Source of the DNA: Thiodiazotropha sp040506195
GTDB lineage: Bacteria > Pseudomonadota > Gammaproteobacteria > Chromatiales > Chromatiaceae
Reading direction: 5' to 3'
DNA length: 64,000 nucleotides
NCBI GenBank assembly: GCA_040506195.1
Contig: JBEVXH010000009.1
Span: 62,001-126,000 of the forward strand
Shown here: positions 46,629 to 60,546 of the stretch, one piece after another
How the letters are laid out: every line of letters begins with the position of its first letter
Numbering within the stretch: position 1 is the first letter of the stretch
Translations under genes and position numbers: made by a program
The notes under the pieces: generated by a model
What the model saw: only the letters and a program-made list of their open reading frames with translations
The model's database searches: none
What the model was told of the DNA's origin: nothing

Positions 46629-46929
46629 AGTTATCTCCTTCGGTTTTTAATCATATCTGTTATTAACACCAAGGCCTTGCCATGGGCGTGATTCAATTCT
46701 TGTGAATAAATATCACGTAAGTATCACGGCAAGGTAACAATAGTTTTAACGCAACCTTTTAACCGGAAACGGCAATTCCCAGGCTGTTACCACGGTTCTT
46801 GCATATGGTCACTGGATACAGAAAGGTAATTGCTTGATCGCTTATAGTTATTGGCCAAGCTGGAGACACTGCCGCTTGAGACGGATCTGCTATCTTGAAT
46901 AGGTAAGTGAATAGTTCGAGGACCACGCA
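46629..46929. other. Divergent intergenic region upstream of bufA2
   Basis: 301 bp with no supportable gene. It should carry the bufA2 promoter (minus) and that of the small membrane-protein gene (plus). No recognised operator. Confidence 0.4.
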
Positions 46930-47241
46930 ATGAGTTTATATGAACGCTTTTACAGGCGACCGATTATTACCTTTATCGTCTTGATCGCATCCGGCCTGAC
47001 ATTCGGTGCAATGACCGTCAATATTTTTCGCCTATTTGCCGCCAACTGGAATTTCATCTTGACCTATGGGCTCTTGGCTTTGCGTGAGGGTGCGCTGACA
47101 CAAACGCTGGAACTATTGATAACCGGCATGCTTTCAATGGTATTTTTTCTGTTATTCAAGTTTTGTGAAAAAATATTGATTGACCGCATAAGCAGCCTCA
47201 CTTTCTCCCTAACACGCATTGCGGACAAAAAGAAGACATAA
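46930..47241 (+). CDS. Small membrane protein of unknown function
   Basis: 103 aa from ATG 46930. Two clear membrane helices are visible (about 10-35, ITFIVLIASGLTFGAMTVNI; and about 60-82, LLITGMLSMVFFLLFKFCEK), with short basic ends. No family is recognised. The spacing and helix pattern look like a real gene, but there is no strong ribosome-binding site. It is divergent from bufA2, and a link to metal stress would be speculation. Confidence 0.55.
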   Translation: MSLYERFYRRPIITFIVLIASGLTFGAMTVNIFRLFAANWNFILTYGLLALREGALTQTLELLITGMLSMVFFLLFKFCEKILIDRISSLTFSLTRIADKKKT

Positions 47242-47372
47242 GATACTTCGTCATATACCAGAATAACCTGTTACTTATGATTATCCTGTCGGTTTAATTT
47301 GAAATTTTTATGGAATTTTTTCTGTGCCTACCACAGCATCGACTATACGATTAATGAGAGATGTCGATAATA

Positions 47373-47819
47373 TTATTTTTCCAGTATCAGATCCGATTTG
47401 GGTTTTGAGATACATAACAGACAGTAACCACGCCCAGGATTGATGGCCGGCGCTTGTGTATATTCGACTTCACCTTGGACAAGCCTGGTACGACAGGAAC
47501 CACACTCTCCCGCTCGGCATAGAGATTCAACTTCAACACCCCTGGATTCAGCGAATTCCAGCAAGGAGTCATGTGATTGGATCCAACGACAGCACTTACC
47601 ACTCTCACTAAAGTCAACGGTCACATCCAATGCATGTTCATTCGGTGGCCTATCTGTCACCTCAACACAAACGTTATTGATATAAGTGGATGATTCAACA
47701 GTAGAGCTCTCACCAGAATCGAGCAGTGTCTTGTCTTGCCGCAGCAACAAACAAATCCCCGCCGAGAAGACAGCGAGAGCTAATATGGCTGTAATTATAA
47801 TTAAATAGCCCATTACCAT
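47373..47819 (-). CDS. Membrane-anchored 2Fe-2S ferredoxin
   Basis: 148 aa. An N-terminal helix (about 4-25; YLIIITAILALAVFSAGICL) leads to a plant-type 2Fe-2S ferredoxin domain (about 65-148). The cluster ligands are intact in SLCRAGECGSCRTRLVQGEV and, near the end, CLLCIS; the CRAGECGSC spacing is typical of reductase-type ferredoxin domains. It would carry electrons at the membrane face. No reductase or oxygenase partner is adjacent, so the pathway is unknown. Start ATG 47819, with another ATG two codons in. Confidence 0.85.
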   Translation of the reverse strand: MVMGYLIIITAILALAVFSAGICLLLRQDKTLLDSGESSTVESSTYINNVCVEVTDRPPNEHALDVTVDFSESGKCCRWIQSHDSLLEFAESRGVEVESLCRAGECGSCRTRLVQGEVEYTQAPAINPGRGYCLLCISKPKSDLILEK

Positions 47820-48089
47820 ATTCCTATCGATAAGGCCTGATATAGGACTGACAATCCTGAGTATGCATGGAATAGCTTAAGTAACGATGAAGAGGCCTGT
47901 GACAATGATCACGAATACACGAACCTTATAGCCTGTGTGTGTATTCCGGCCATTAGCCGCCCTGTTTACAGCCGACTCAAGCATGCATTTTCGGAGATAA
48001 AGGGCGTCCAGCATGCGCCGGCGTCAGTAATCGGAATGACGACAATTCACGCAAACAGAGTTAAAAAGCCAGTCAGTATTTGAGAGTAT

Positions 48090-48165
48090 TGGAGCCGGCG
48101 AGAGGATTCGAACCCCCGACCAGCTGATTACAAATCAGCTGCTCTACCAACTGAGCTACGCCGGC
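48090..48165 (-). tRNA. tRNA-Thr (anticodon TGT)
   Basis: A complete 76-nt cloverleaf with encoded CCA (48092-48090). The acceptor stem is GCCGGCG/CGCCGGC, the anticodon arm GCTGATT-TGT-AATCAGC, and the T arm contains GGTTCGAATCC. Anticodon TGT reads ACA and related Thr codons. It stands downstream of the birA-coaX-SPOR group, a usual place in gammaproteobacteria. Confidence 0.97.
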
Positions 48166-48208
48166 TGGAGAGTGCGAATTCTATGCGTTTCTGTGTCTTG
48201 TGGCAAAC

Positions 48209-49078
48209 TTAACGGCAAGCAGTCTCATTTGATTCGAGATCAGGATACTTAGCGAGTAGATCATTCCAACCCTTTTTGCTATCGGATGTAGATGTACCCT
48301 CTTGAAAATAGAGCCAATATTTAGTTTTTTGACGATAGCGTGGCTTGATAATCGCTTCATAACCGAGGTCTATAATCTCATTTTTCCGTGCCTCCGCACG
48401 CTCCTCGTTACGGAACAGGCCGAGTGATATAGCATGTACAAGTTCACCGCTGGTAAATCGCCACAAATCGCTCACACCGTCCCTCTCCAGGCGATTTGAG
48501 ATTTCTATCGCTTCCCGCCTGGTGGCCTGCTGGGGGATTAAAACCCAGACACCCGCCTGTTCATTACTGGTCTCCGACTGCAACTCCGGTTTCAAACCCA
48601 ACGCCCGCAAACTTACGGAGACGATCTCAGCGTCAGAGCGACTTTCCAGGTAACCGATCGTTCGACATACCGGCATCAATTCCAATGCCGGTATCTCAGC
48701 CACGCCATTTTCACTCTTTGGCATGTCAAACTCGGGTTCGGCGGGAGTCTCAGCTTCCGCAATGGAAAGCTCAGACAGAGGCTCTGCAATCGGTTCGGCA
48801 GGAGTCCGGTCCTGCAAAGACAGATCAGCATCCGGCGTCTCAGTTCGATCATCAGATGAGTCCTGCTGTACCCGGTCGGCATCCGGATCGTTCACACCGG
48901 CAAGTATAACATCATCGGTAGCGCTTGGCTCAGTTTTCAACGCCGCAATCTCTTCATAGAGAAAGAGTTCACCCACATCCGGCAAGCGATTCTCAACGTT
49001 TTTTTCTGCCTTCTGAGGGTAGATTAGGATAAACATCCCCAAATTCGCCAGCAGCAGAATGAAAAAGAGCCATTTCAT
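48209..49078 (-). CDS. Membrane-anchored SPOR-domain protein
   Basis: 289 aa with one N-terminal helix (MKWLFFILLLANLGMFILIY), a long acidic, proline-rich linker (about 40-140) and a C-terminal SPOR-like fold (about 145-265; RTIGYLESRSDAEIVSVSLR, VHAISLGLFRNEERAEARK). SPOR domains bind denuded glycan strands at the division site. It is the third gene in birA-coaX-SPOR, a conserved gammaproteobacterial cluster, 62 bp after coaX. It probably sits in the periplasm near the septum; a specific function is not known. Confidence 0.85.
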   Translation of the reverse strand: MKWLFFILLLANLGMFILIYPQKAEKNVENRLPDVGELFLYEEIAALKTEPSATDDVILAGVNDPDADRVQQDSSDDRTETPDADLSLQDRTPAEPIAEPLSELSIAEAETPAEPEFDMPKSENGVAEIPALELMPVCRTIGYLESRSDAEIVSVSLRALGLKPELQSETSNEQAGVWVLIPQQATRREAIEISNRLERDGVSDLWRFTSGELVHAISLGLFRNEERAEARKNEIIDLGYEAIIKPRYRQKTKYWLYFQEGTSTSDSKKGWNDLLAKYPDLESNETACR

Positions 49079-49140
49079 AACAATACTTTATCTGTTGTGT
49101 TCATTTCGCATCCTGTGGTGGAGTCCATACAGTGCATGGA

Positions 49141-49878
49141 CTACCCCGCTTGACCAGACTGCAAACGCAACCCGTTCAGAACCAGACCATGTACGACTTG
49201 GTGGGACACTTCAAGGTGGCGTGTCAACAATTCAGCATCGCCACCTGTAACAACGCAAAGGACATCACCTATTTCCCGCGCCTGCAGTGTTTGATACAGC
49301 TTTTCCACGGTCGCACATTGAGCCACAATGGCGCCCGTAAGGATGCCGGATGCTGTATCGGTAGCGAAGCAATCGCGAATCTCACCGGAATCATAATGCG
49401 GGATATCGGTATTTTGTCTCAGACAATGGGCAAATACCCGCAATCCCGGCAAGATGATACCACCGATATGTCGTCCCTCTCCGTTCATGGCATCGATCGT
49501 TGTCGCTGAACCGCAGTCTACGACAATCTGGGGTAATTTCGAAAGTGCACGCGCCGCGATGAGCGCCAACCAACGGTCGACGCCCAGTTGAGCAGGCTGG
49601 TCATATCCGTTTGTTACTCCGTGCTCCCGCTGCCGTGTTTCAGCGAAAAACGGTATTATCTGCCATTGCCGTTCAATCCAGCTCAGTAGTTTCGCGTCAA
49701 TATCTTGTTGGCGCACACTGGCGATATAGACCGCTTCAGGCTTCTTCAGTTTAAGCCAGGCCTGTTCAATCGCTGCTGGGAGATTGCGTGATTCCTCCTG
49801 ATGCAGGATATCAACGTGCAGATCCTCCTCGGTTGCCCATTTGATGGCCGAATTGCCTATATCAACATAGAGTTTCAT
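49141..49878 (-). CDS. coaX: Type III pantothenate kinase
   Basis: Phosphorylates pantothenate in the first committed step of coenzyme A synthesis. At 245 aa it has the family's ASKHA-fold motifs: DIGNSAIKWA at the N-terminus, GVDRWLALIAARAL, VDCGSATTIDAMN and HIGGIILPGL. Its ATG overlaps the birA stop (49875-49878), as is common for this pair. Confidence 0.95.
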   Translation of the reverse strand: MKLYVDIGNSAIKWATEEDLHVDILHQEESRNLPAAIEQAWLKLKKPEAVYIASVRQQDIDAKLLSWIERQWQIIPFFAETRQREHGVTNGYDQPAQLGVDRWLALIAARALSKLPQIVVDCGSATTIDAMNGEGRHIGGIILPGLRVFAHCLRQNTDIPHYDSGEIRDCFATDTASGILTGAIVAQCATVEKLYQTLQAREIGDVLCVVTGGDAELLTRHLEVSHQVVHGLVLNGLRLQSGQAG

Positions 49879-50867
49879 CTTCTTTCATCAACCAGCTGCC
49901 GAAGACTCACCTCACCGGCGTGAAATGACTGCTCCTTGCCATTGCATCGCAACCGGATCGCTCCATTCAGATCAATTCCCAAATGTTCCCCCGCGTGGAC
50001 CTGACTATGGCTGCGAATTTCCACCTCTCGACCCAATAACAGATCATGCCTATGCCACTCATCAAGAAATGATTGCATACCATCGGACTGATACTGCCGT
50101 ATCACATCTCTCAGATGTAGGATCAACCTGCATACCAGTTCGTTGCGGGTCGGCCAGGTGATATTTGGAATAGAATCCAGATCGATCCACGGTTGGTCGA
50201 TATCACCGCCATGACTGCCCAACCGGGTATTCAGACCGACACCGATAACAATCTGCGAGGGACCACTGGTCTCCCCTGTTATTTCCAGGAGAAGACCGGC
50301 CAATTTTTTACCTCGCCACAATATATCATTAGGCCATTTAAGTCCGGCCTGAGCACAATTCAGCTCATGCAACAAGCGTACAATAGCAATAGCCGAAGCC
50401 AGGCTGAGTCCCGCAATCTGCATCGGCGGATGTTCGAAACGCCACAACATTGAGAAATAGAGGTTTCTTCCGAAAGGTGAGATCCACTTACGACCATGCC
50501 TGCCCTTACCAGCCAGTTGCTGTTCCGCCAGACATACGGTCCCTGACTCGGCACCCGAAGCTGCCTGCTTCATCAACCAACTGTTGGTGGAATCTATAGA
50601 GGCGTGCAGAACCAATGCCGGCGGCGCCTCACTATCGTTATCACTCAGTAGTTTAAGAATGACGTCATGATTCAGAAGATCAAGCGGTTCACGCAAGCGA
50701 TATCCTCTCCCTGTCACCGCATCGATCTCGAGATTATATTCCTCCTTCAATTGTTTGAGTTTTTTCCAAACTGAAGAGCGCGTCACGTCCAACAGACGTC
50801 CCAACTCCTGACCTGAGTGAAACCGCCCATCCGCCAATCTATGAATTAAATCATGATGCCGGTACAT
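49875..50867 (-). CDS. birA: Biotin--protein ligase and repressor BirA
   Basis: 330 aa. The N-terminal winged helix (about 5-60; GQELGRLLDVTRSSVWKKLK) precedes the biotin ligase domain with KGRHGRKWISPFGRNLYFSM and LKWPNDILWRGKKLAGLLLE, and a C-terminal SH3-like domain. It attaches biotin to acetyl-CoA carboxylase and, with biotinyl-AMP, represses biotin genes. It overlaps the upstream peptidase gene by 17 bp and coaX by 4 bp. Confidence 0.95.
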   Translation of the reverse strand: MYRHHDLIHRLADGRFHSGQELGRLLDVTRSSVWKKLKQLKEEYNLEIDAVTGRGYRLREPLDLLNHDVILKLLSDNDSEAPPALVLHASIDSTNSWLMKQAASGAESGTVCLAEQQLAGKGRHGRKWISPFGRNLYFSMLWRFEHPPMQIAGLSLASAIAIVRLLHELNCAQAGLKWPNDILWRGKKLAGLLLEITGETSGPSQIVIGVGLNTRLGSHGGDIDQPWIDLDSIPNITWPTRNELVCRLILHLRDVIRQYQSDGMQSFLDEWHRHDLLLGREVEIRSHSQVHAGEHLGIDLNGAIRLRCNGKEQSFHAGEVSLRQLVDERR

Positions 50868-52668
50868 GGCCCTTTAACCAGTTATTAAGACGCTGCTGCT
50901 GAATGCTGCCGGGATGTTGGGGGAGATAGATGGTACAGGTATCGGCCTCGGCCGGATGCGCAGTGAAATGGATAACCTTTAACTCATCCCTGCGAAACAC
51001 ATGCATCTCAATGGTTACCTCCTCCTGTTGCCTGGCGATATACTGTTCCATCTGTTTTGCATTCATGCTCAACCCATCTACGGCAACGATCTCGTCACCC
51101 GCCGCCAACCCTGCCTGCTGAGCTCCACCACCATCAAACACCTGCAAAATCCGAACCCTCTTTTCCAATTGTTTCCATTTAGCGCCCAATACCGGCTTGG
51201 CTGGAGCGGCCTTTGGCGGTTCTGCCACCACCCTGCCCTGATCCTCACTGGATTTAGCGGGAAACAGATGAAGCTCTACAGCAAACTCGGCCAAGATATC
51301 GGCAAGCGGCAACTCTTCTGTTGAACGGACCCCAAGTTCAAACAGTGGCTGCAGATCCAGAGATGTCACTTCAGTCGCAAGTTTTTCAAATCCATCCTCC
51401 GGAACACCCACTGAGCGACGACCGTATCTTTGCCACATCTCGCGCATCACATGGTCAAGTGAACATGAGTTGTCACTCTGCAGGCGTATGCTCAGATCGA
51501 GCAGCAGGGCGAACAGGGCGCCTTTGGCATAGTAACTTACGATTGCATTGGGCGCGTTCTCGTCCTGTTTGTAGAATTTTGTCCAGGCATCGAAACTCGA
51601 CTCCTCCAGGGTTTGTTTATGTCTCCCGCTGTTTCTCATCACACGCGTGATTGTTTCCGCCATCATTTCAAAGTAGGCCTTGCGCTCAATCACGCCGCTC
51701 CTGACAAGAATCAGCTCATCGTAGTAGGACGTGATCCCCTCAAAAACCCATAACTGACGGGTGTACACCTCTGCTGCAGTTCCCTGTTGCAGAAATACTT
51801 CCGGTGTTATCCGCTTGACGTTCCAAAGGTGGAAATACTCATGACTGCAGAGTGCCAACAGTTTTCGATAACCGGCCGTGACGCCTTCATCGCCCAGTTT
51901 TGGCAGATCATCCCTGCCGATCATAAGGCTGGTTGAGTTACGGTGTTCCAATCCCCCATAACCATTACCGACCACTTGAAGCAAAAAGAGATAATGCGAT
52001 ATCGGCAATTCACCGAACAGTTCCACCTCTTCATGGCAGATCCGACCTAAATCACTGCAAAACCGCTGCAATTCAGCATCATGTACACCGCTGATCACTA
52101 ATCGATGCCGTTGATCATTCACCAGGAAGTCAGCATCGGTAAAATGTCCTGCCTCAATGGGATAGTCGATCAGCGCTTCATAACAGTCACAGAGGTAATT
52201 ACCAAACCCGGCTTCATCGATATGCTCCACCGGCATTGCGGTTGCCAGACGCCACTCTTCGGCATAACCCTCCCCCGGACGATCAATACTCAATCTGCAG
52301 GGCACATTTTCAAAGCCAGCGACGCCTAAAAACAGACACGCTCCATTGATATATGCTTGTTCGGTATCGAAATACGCAGTTCTGACGGTCAGTTCCCAAG
52401 CATAAACCGTGTACACGACACGCAGTTCACCCGTTACCGGTAAAACACGCCAACTCTGCTTGTCAAGCTTGACCAGCTCAACAGGTTCACTTCCCGACAA
52501 TGCCTGGATGGAAACTATATTACGGGCGAAATCACGCACCATGTAACTGCCGCGTATCCAACCGGGAAGGTAGACTACCTGCCCATCGGTATCGGGCTGC
52601 TCCAGGATCAGCTCGACTTCAAACAGATGCGCATGGGGTGATTTGAAGCTCAGCTTATACTCAATCAT
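50851..52668 (-). CDS. M61-family aminopeptidase with PDZ domain
   Basis: 605 aa from ATG 52668, which overlaps the preceding stop as TAATG; a start four codons upstream is less likely. The M61 zinc motif HEYFHLWNVKRI and downstream Glu-containing helix (FEGITSYYDELILVRSG) are intact. A PDZ domain sits near the C-terminus (about 500-570; GGAQQAGLAAGDEIVAVDG). This is the glycyl-aminopeptidase architecture. No signal peptide is evident, so it is probably cytoplasmic. The substrate is unknown. Confidence 0.9.
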   Translation of the reverse strand: MIEYKLSFKSPHAHLFEVELILEQPDTDGQVVYLPGWIRGSYMVRDFARNIVSIQALSGSEPVELVKLDKQSWRVLPVTGELRVVYTVYAWELTVRTAYFDTEQAYINGACLFLGVAGFENVPCRLSIDRPGEGYAEEWRLATAMPVEHIDEAGFGNYLCDCYEALIDYPIEAGHFTDADFLVNDQRHRLVISGVHDAELQRFCSDLGRICHEEVELFGELPISHYLFLLQVVGNGYGGLEHRNSTSLMIGRDDLPKLGDEGVTAGYRKLLALCSHEYFHLWNVKRITPEVFLQQGTAAEVYTRQLWVFEGITSYYDELILVRSGVIERKAYFEMMAETITRVMRNSGRHKQTLEESSFDAWTKFYKQDENAPNAIVSYYAKGALFALLLDLSIRLQSDNSCSLDHVMREMWQRYGRRSVGVPEDGFEKLATEVTSLDLQPLFELGVRSTEELPLADILAEFAVELHLFPAKSSEDQGRVVAEPPKAAPAKPVLGAKWKQLEKRVRILQVFDGGGAQQAGLAAGDEIVAVDGLSMNAKQMEQYIARQQEEVTIEMHVFRRDELKVIHFTAHPAEADTCTIYLPQHPGSIQQQRLNNWLKGHVPAS

Positions 52669-53300
52669 TACCTGTCCCACTGCATGACTGCCTGTTCACC
52701 TTTTCGATTGACCGGACGCGCAATCAAACCGGCATGGTTCGCACTGACCTGGTAGTGAGCGCCTGCTTCAATCGGCATATACACCGAACTGCCATACATT
52801 GTATCAACCATGCCAAAATGATCGGTAAGGTTAGCGATTATACTGTCGATAATCTCATAATCCTCATGCAGATTATAAACCCTGATAACGCTATTGCCCG
52901 GTACGACATTCCGCCCCGACAGCGCATCCAAACGCACCACCGGATCCTTTCCAAGCAACACGACCCACGGTTTCCATTTGATAAAGCGCGCATCCAACCG
53001 CCACTCATCAGCTGGAAGAGCATAGATTCTGTGCCTACCGTTGACCGTCAACCTCAGGGATGCGGTTCCGGTGTCAACGGTAACGATCTCAACCTCAGCC
53101 AGTACACGCTCCTTGGTCAACTGAATATAGCTCTGAACATTAAATAGCAGCAATGAAATAAAGGTTGCAACGAGCAGGACAATTAGACCCAGTAAACCGT
53201 TCAGGCTCGCCGCAATAAGCTTCCTTTTGAAAACAAATTGGCGAACCGCCAATCCAGTCAGCAGAAAACCGAAGACAAGTAGCGCCAGTGAGAGAACCAT
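52668..53300 (-). CDS. Conserved membrane-anchored hypothetical protein
   Basis: 210 aa. Two N-terminal membrane helices (about 1-20 and 32-55; LNGLLGLIVLLVATFISLLL) precede a soluble domain of about 150 residues (EWRLDARFIKWKPWVVLLG, VYNLHEDYEIIDS, YGSSVYMPIEAGAHYQVSAN). Similar proteobacterial proteins are often labelled 'multidrug efflux pump', but the sequence has no transporter features and I would not keep that label. Translationally coupled to the M61 peptidase gene. Confidence 0.75.
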   Translation of the reverse strand: MVLSLALLVFGFLLTGLAVRQFVFKRKLIAASLNGLLGLIVLLVATFISLLLFNVQSYIQLTKERVLAEVEIVTVDTGTASLRLTVNGRHRIYALPADEWRLDARFIKWKPWVVLLGKDPVVRLDALSGRNVVPGNSVIRVYNLHEDYEIIDSIIANLTDHFGMVDTMYGSSVYMPIEAGAHYQVSANHAGLIARPVNRKGEQAVMQWDR

Positions 53301-53401
53301 AATCTATTCAAATGCAATGCGATTTCACGATCTTTGAGATCACAATCTAACACGTTATCGTTAAATCCGAGCCGGGGAATCCATACTGGTTCACATCGAG
53401 A

Positions 53402-53438
53402 CAAAAAAAAACCCCGGACCTTCAGGGTCCGGGGTTTT
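53402..53438 (-). terminator. Intrinsic terminator of the rRNA operon
   Basis: A perfect 9-bp GC-rich hairpin (CCCCGGACC/GGTCCGGGG) with a T-run on the minus strand, 11 bp beyond the 5S gene. Confidence 0.92.
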
Positions 53439-53448
53439 GCTGTAAAAA

Positions 53449-53563
53449 CCTGGCAGTGTCCTACTTTTACATGGGGAGACCCCACACTATCATCGGCGCT
53501 ATGTCGTTTCACTTCCGAGTTCGAGATGGGATCGGGTGGTACCAACACGCTATGTCTACCAGG
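53449..53563 (-). rRNA. rrf: 5S ribosomal RNA
   Basis: About 115 nt with terminal complementarity (CCTGGCAG at the right of the minus-strand molecule pairs with CTACCAGG) and the conserved internal block read on the plus strand as TTCGAGATGGGATCGGGTGG. Last gene of the operon. Confidence 0.95.
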
Positions 53564-53679
53564 TAAACTGTGGGAGTCGCTCCCTAGGAAACGACTCAGC
53601 ATTCGGTTAGATCGCAAGGCTATATCTGTGGGTGTTGCGTTTGCTTGAACTCAGCCCAAAATGTTTGGGTGTTATATGG

Positions 53680-56567
<2,888 letters not shown>

Positions 56568-56704
56568 ATATAACCCCAAAAATTCTGGAGTCAGGTCGCT
56601 CGTACAAATGCAACATACCCAAGTAACTAAGTTTGAGAACTTAGATACTAAATTTTAGATATTGGATGTCTCACGACATCCGCCTATCTGCGATCTAACC
56701 TAAT

Positions 56705-56716
56705 TTTTAAAGAGCA
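56705..56716 (-). promoter_or_regulatory. boxA antitermination site before 23S
   Basis: TGCTCTTTAAAA on the minus strand in the tRNA-23S spacer, a near match to the boxA consensus TGCTCTTTAACA. It should load the Nus antitermination complex. Confidence 0.75.
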
Positions 56717-56791
56717 GTACTTCGATAATACGAAGTGGCTAGCGTTGTCGCTAGACACTTGGCACTAACGGCCTGAACCGTTCAGCTGTAT

Positions 56792-56867
56792 TGGTGGAGC
56801 CAGGGAGGATCGAACTCCCGACCTCCTGCGTGCAAGGCAGGCGCTCTCCCAGCTGAGCTATGGCCCC
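56792..56867 (-). tRNA. tRNA-Ala (anticodon TGC)
   Basis: A 76-nt cloverleaf with encoded CCA. Acceptor GGGGCCA/TGGCTCC, anticodon arm CTGCCT-TGC-ACGCAG, T arm GAGTTCGATCC. Second tRNA in the 16S-23S spacer, as in most gammaproteobacterial operons of this type. Confidence 0.97.
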
Positions 56868-56895
56868 TGAAGAGTCAAATGGTTCTGAATAAATA

Positions 56896-56972
<77 letters not shown>

Positions 56973-57079
56973 AAGTCTCTCAGCGCAGTACAGCTGCTTA
57001 GCTGTTTAACAGGTCTGTATCTGCTTCAACATCGGTTAGGTAACTTGTGTGGATGCTCCGAAGATCCGGGCAACTTTTT

Positions 57080-58623
<1,544 letters not shown>

Positions 58624-58758
58624 AGTTTGATAGCTGCTTATGGCAGCCAATCCTTTTGACTCGAGATTCTCGGATAGAATTACTATCTTTGAATGCTCTC
58701 TGTCGATCTTTGGTTACCCATGATCAACGGAGCACCCACACAAATTACCTAACCTGAT

Positions 58759-58770
58759 TGTTAAAGAGCA
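58759..58770 (-). promoter_or_regulatory. boxA antitermination site in the rRNA leader
   Basis: A perfect TGCTCTTTAACA on the minus strand, about 136 bp before the 16S start. Confidence 0.85.
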
Positions 58771-58886
58771 TCCCGGAATTTTCTTCCGAGAAAGACCGCC
58801 TATTTTAAAGGGCCCTGTACTTGTGTCAAGAAAATTCTCAATTTTCTTCAAGCCGTCGGGGCCTCCCGGTCCGTTCGAGAGCGCGT

Positions 58887-58914
58887 ATTCTACAGCCCGC
58901 TTAGTCATTGTCAA
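58887..58914 (-). promoter_or_regulatory. rRNA operon promoter
   Basis: On the minus strand a perfect TTGACA (58914-58909), a 16-base spacer and TAGAAT (58892-58887), followed by the GC-rich discriminator ACGCGCTCTC. Such a discriminator is typical of stringently controlled rRNA promoters. It lies about 265 bp upstream of 16S; the rest of 58624-59181 holds leader sequence and no gene. Confidence 0.82.
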
Positions 58915-59181
58915 CAACTAAATCTAAGCACTGGAAACGAGACCCTCATGGCTTCCGAATCAGCTTCTTCAAGCCCCTCGAAAGAGTGGCGCATTATACG
59001 GAGTTCACCCCCTTCGTCAACAACTTTCAGAAGGTTTTTCAGGAGATCTGTAATTACCTTCCAGGACCATCTCAATATCGAGCCGGGTTATGCCGATTTC
59101 TTCGGTCAATTCAAGGGTAATCAGCCCTCCGAAATGGATCGCAGCGGAGGCTAGGGTGATAGATTCGGGATCCGTCAACGA

Positions 59182-60381
59182 CTAATGCAGGCTGATGCGG
59201 GCAAATCTGCGCTTGCCTACCTGATATACATGGGATGAACCTGCCGCCACAGTAAGGGCGTGATCCGTCACTCTCACTCCGTCAATGCGCACCGCACCCT
59301 GCTTTATCATACGCATAGCCTCGGAGGTACTCCTCACCAATTCGGCGTCTTTCAGGAGATTGGCGATGGGATAACCGCCATTGGATGCTGTAAAGTCGAA
59401 CTCGGCCATCTCATCGGGCATCTGACCTTTTTGAAAACGGGCAACGAAGGCCTCGTGGGCCTTAACCGCCTGTCCCCTGGAGTGAAAGCGTTCCACCAAC
59501 TCTTCGGCAAGTCGAATTTTCACATCCCGTGGATTGGCTCCCAGTTCAATCTCTCTTTTCCACTCTAAGATCTCCGACATCGGCCGAAAGCTCAACAACT
59601 CGAAATAGCGCCACATCAGTTCATCTGAGATCGACATGACCTTACCGAACATCTCCTCGGGCACATCAGTGATGCCTATATAATTGTTGAGGGATTTTGA
59701 CATCTTCTGCACCCCATCCAACCCTTCAAGGATTGGCAGGGTGATCACTACTTGCGGCTCCTGCTGATAGGCCTCCTGCAGTTGACGCCCCACCAGGAGA
59801 TTGAATTTCTGATCCGTGCCTCCTAGTTCCACATCGGCCTTCAACACCACGGAATCGTAGCCCTGGATCAACGGGTAGAGGAATTCATGCACAGCGATGG
59901 CCTGGCCGCTGGTATAGCGCTTGTTGAAATCATCCCGCTCCAACATCCGCGCCACCGTGTGCTTTGCCGCCAGCTGGATCAGATCCACTGCCGACATCTC
60001 TCCCATCCAGGAAGAGTTGAACAGGACCGTGGTCTTGGTGGGATCAAGAATTTTGAAGATCTGATGCTCATAGGTCTTTGCATTCTCCACCACCTCTTCC
60101 CGTGTGAGGGGTGGCCGGGTAGCGCTTTTACCTGTGGGATCACCGATCATGCCGGTGAAGTCACCGATCAGAAAGATCACCTCGTGCCCCAATTCCTGGA
60201 ATTGTCGAAGTTTATTGATAAGGACAGTGTGCCCGAGGTGGAGGTCTGGGGCCGTGGGATCAAACCCTGCCTTGATCTTCAGTGGTTTGCCCCGCTGCAG
60301 CTTTTTAATCAATAAATCTTCGGGCAGTACCTCTTCCGTACCTCGTTTAATAAGTTCCAGGGAACCAGTGACATCGGTCAT
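59182..60381 (-). CDS. tyrS: Tyrosine--tRNA ligase
   Basis: Charges tRNA-Tyr with tyrosine. 399 aa, the class I type often called TyrS type 2. HLGH (in TAPDLHLGHTVLINKL) and KMSKS (in DGVQKMSKSLNNYIG) are intact, and the C-terminal S4 RNA-binding domain (about 335-395; RMIKQGAVRIDGVRVTD) is complete. It lies upstream of the rRNA operon on the same strand, with the rRNA promoter in between, and is divergent from the M23 gene. Confidence 0.97.
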   Translation of the reverse strand: MTDVTGSLELIKRGTEEVLPEDLLIKKLQRGKPLKIKAGFDPTAPDLHLGHTVLINKLRQFQELGHEVIFLIGDFTGMIGDPTGKSATRPPLTREEVVENAKTYEHQIFKILDPTKTTVLFNSSWMGEMSAVDLIQLAAKHTVARMLERDDFNKRYTSGQAIAVHEFLYPLIQGYDSVVLKADVELGGTDQKFNLLVGRQLQEAYQQEPQVVITLPILEGLDGVQKMSKSLNNYIGITDVPEEMFGKVMSISDELMWRYFELLSFRPMSEILEWKREIELGANPRDVKIRLAEELVERFHSRGQAVKAHEAFVARFQKGQMPDEMAEFDFTASNGGYPIANLLKDAELVRSTSEAMRMIKQGAVRIDGVRVTDHALTVAAGSSHVYQVGKRRFARISLH

Positions 60382-60546
60382 TTACTAAATCTCTAAAATT
60401 AAGACAATGGTTGCACACTCTACTAGAAGCATCTGATAAAATTAACCATTGTATAGTGTTATGCGCTACTATCCATTATGTGATCTGGCGCTGTATTCTA
60501 TCGTCAAGGGGCCGATACAGAGTATATATTGCCGTATTATTCAATC

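Noticed and set aside
52668..53300. Annotation of the 210-aa protein as a multidrug efflux pump
   Set aside because: It has only two N-terminal helices and a soluble domain, with no transporter motif; the label seen for relatives is not supported by sequence.
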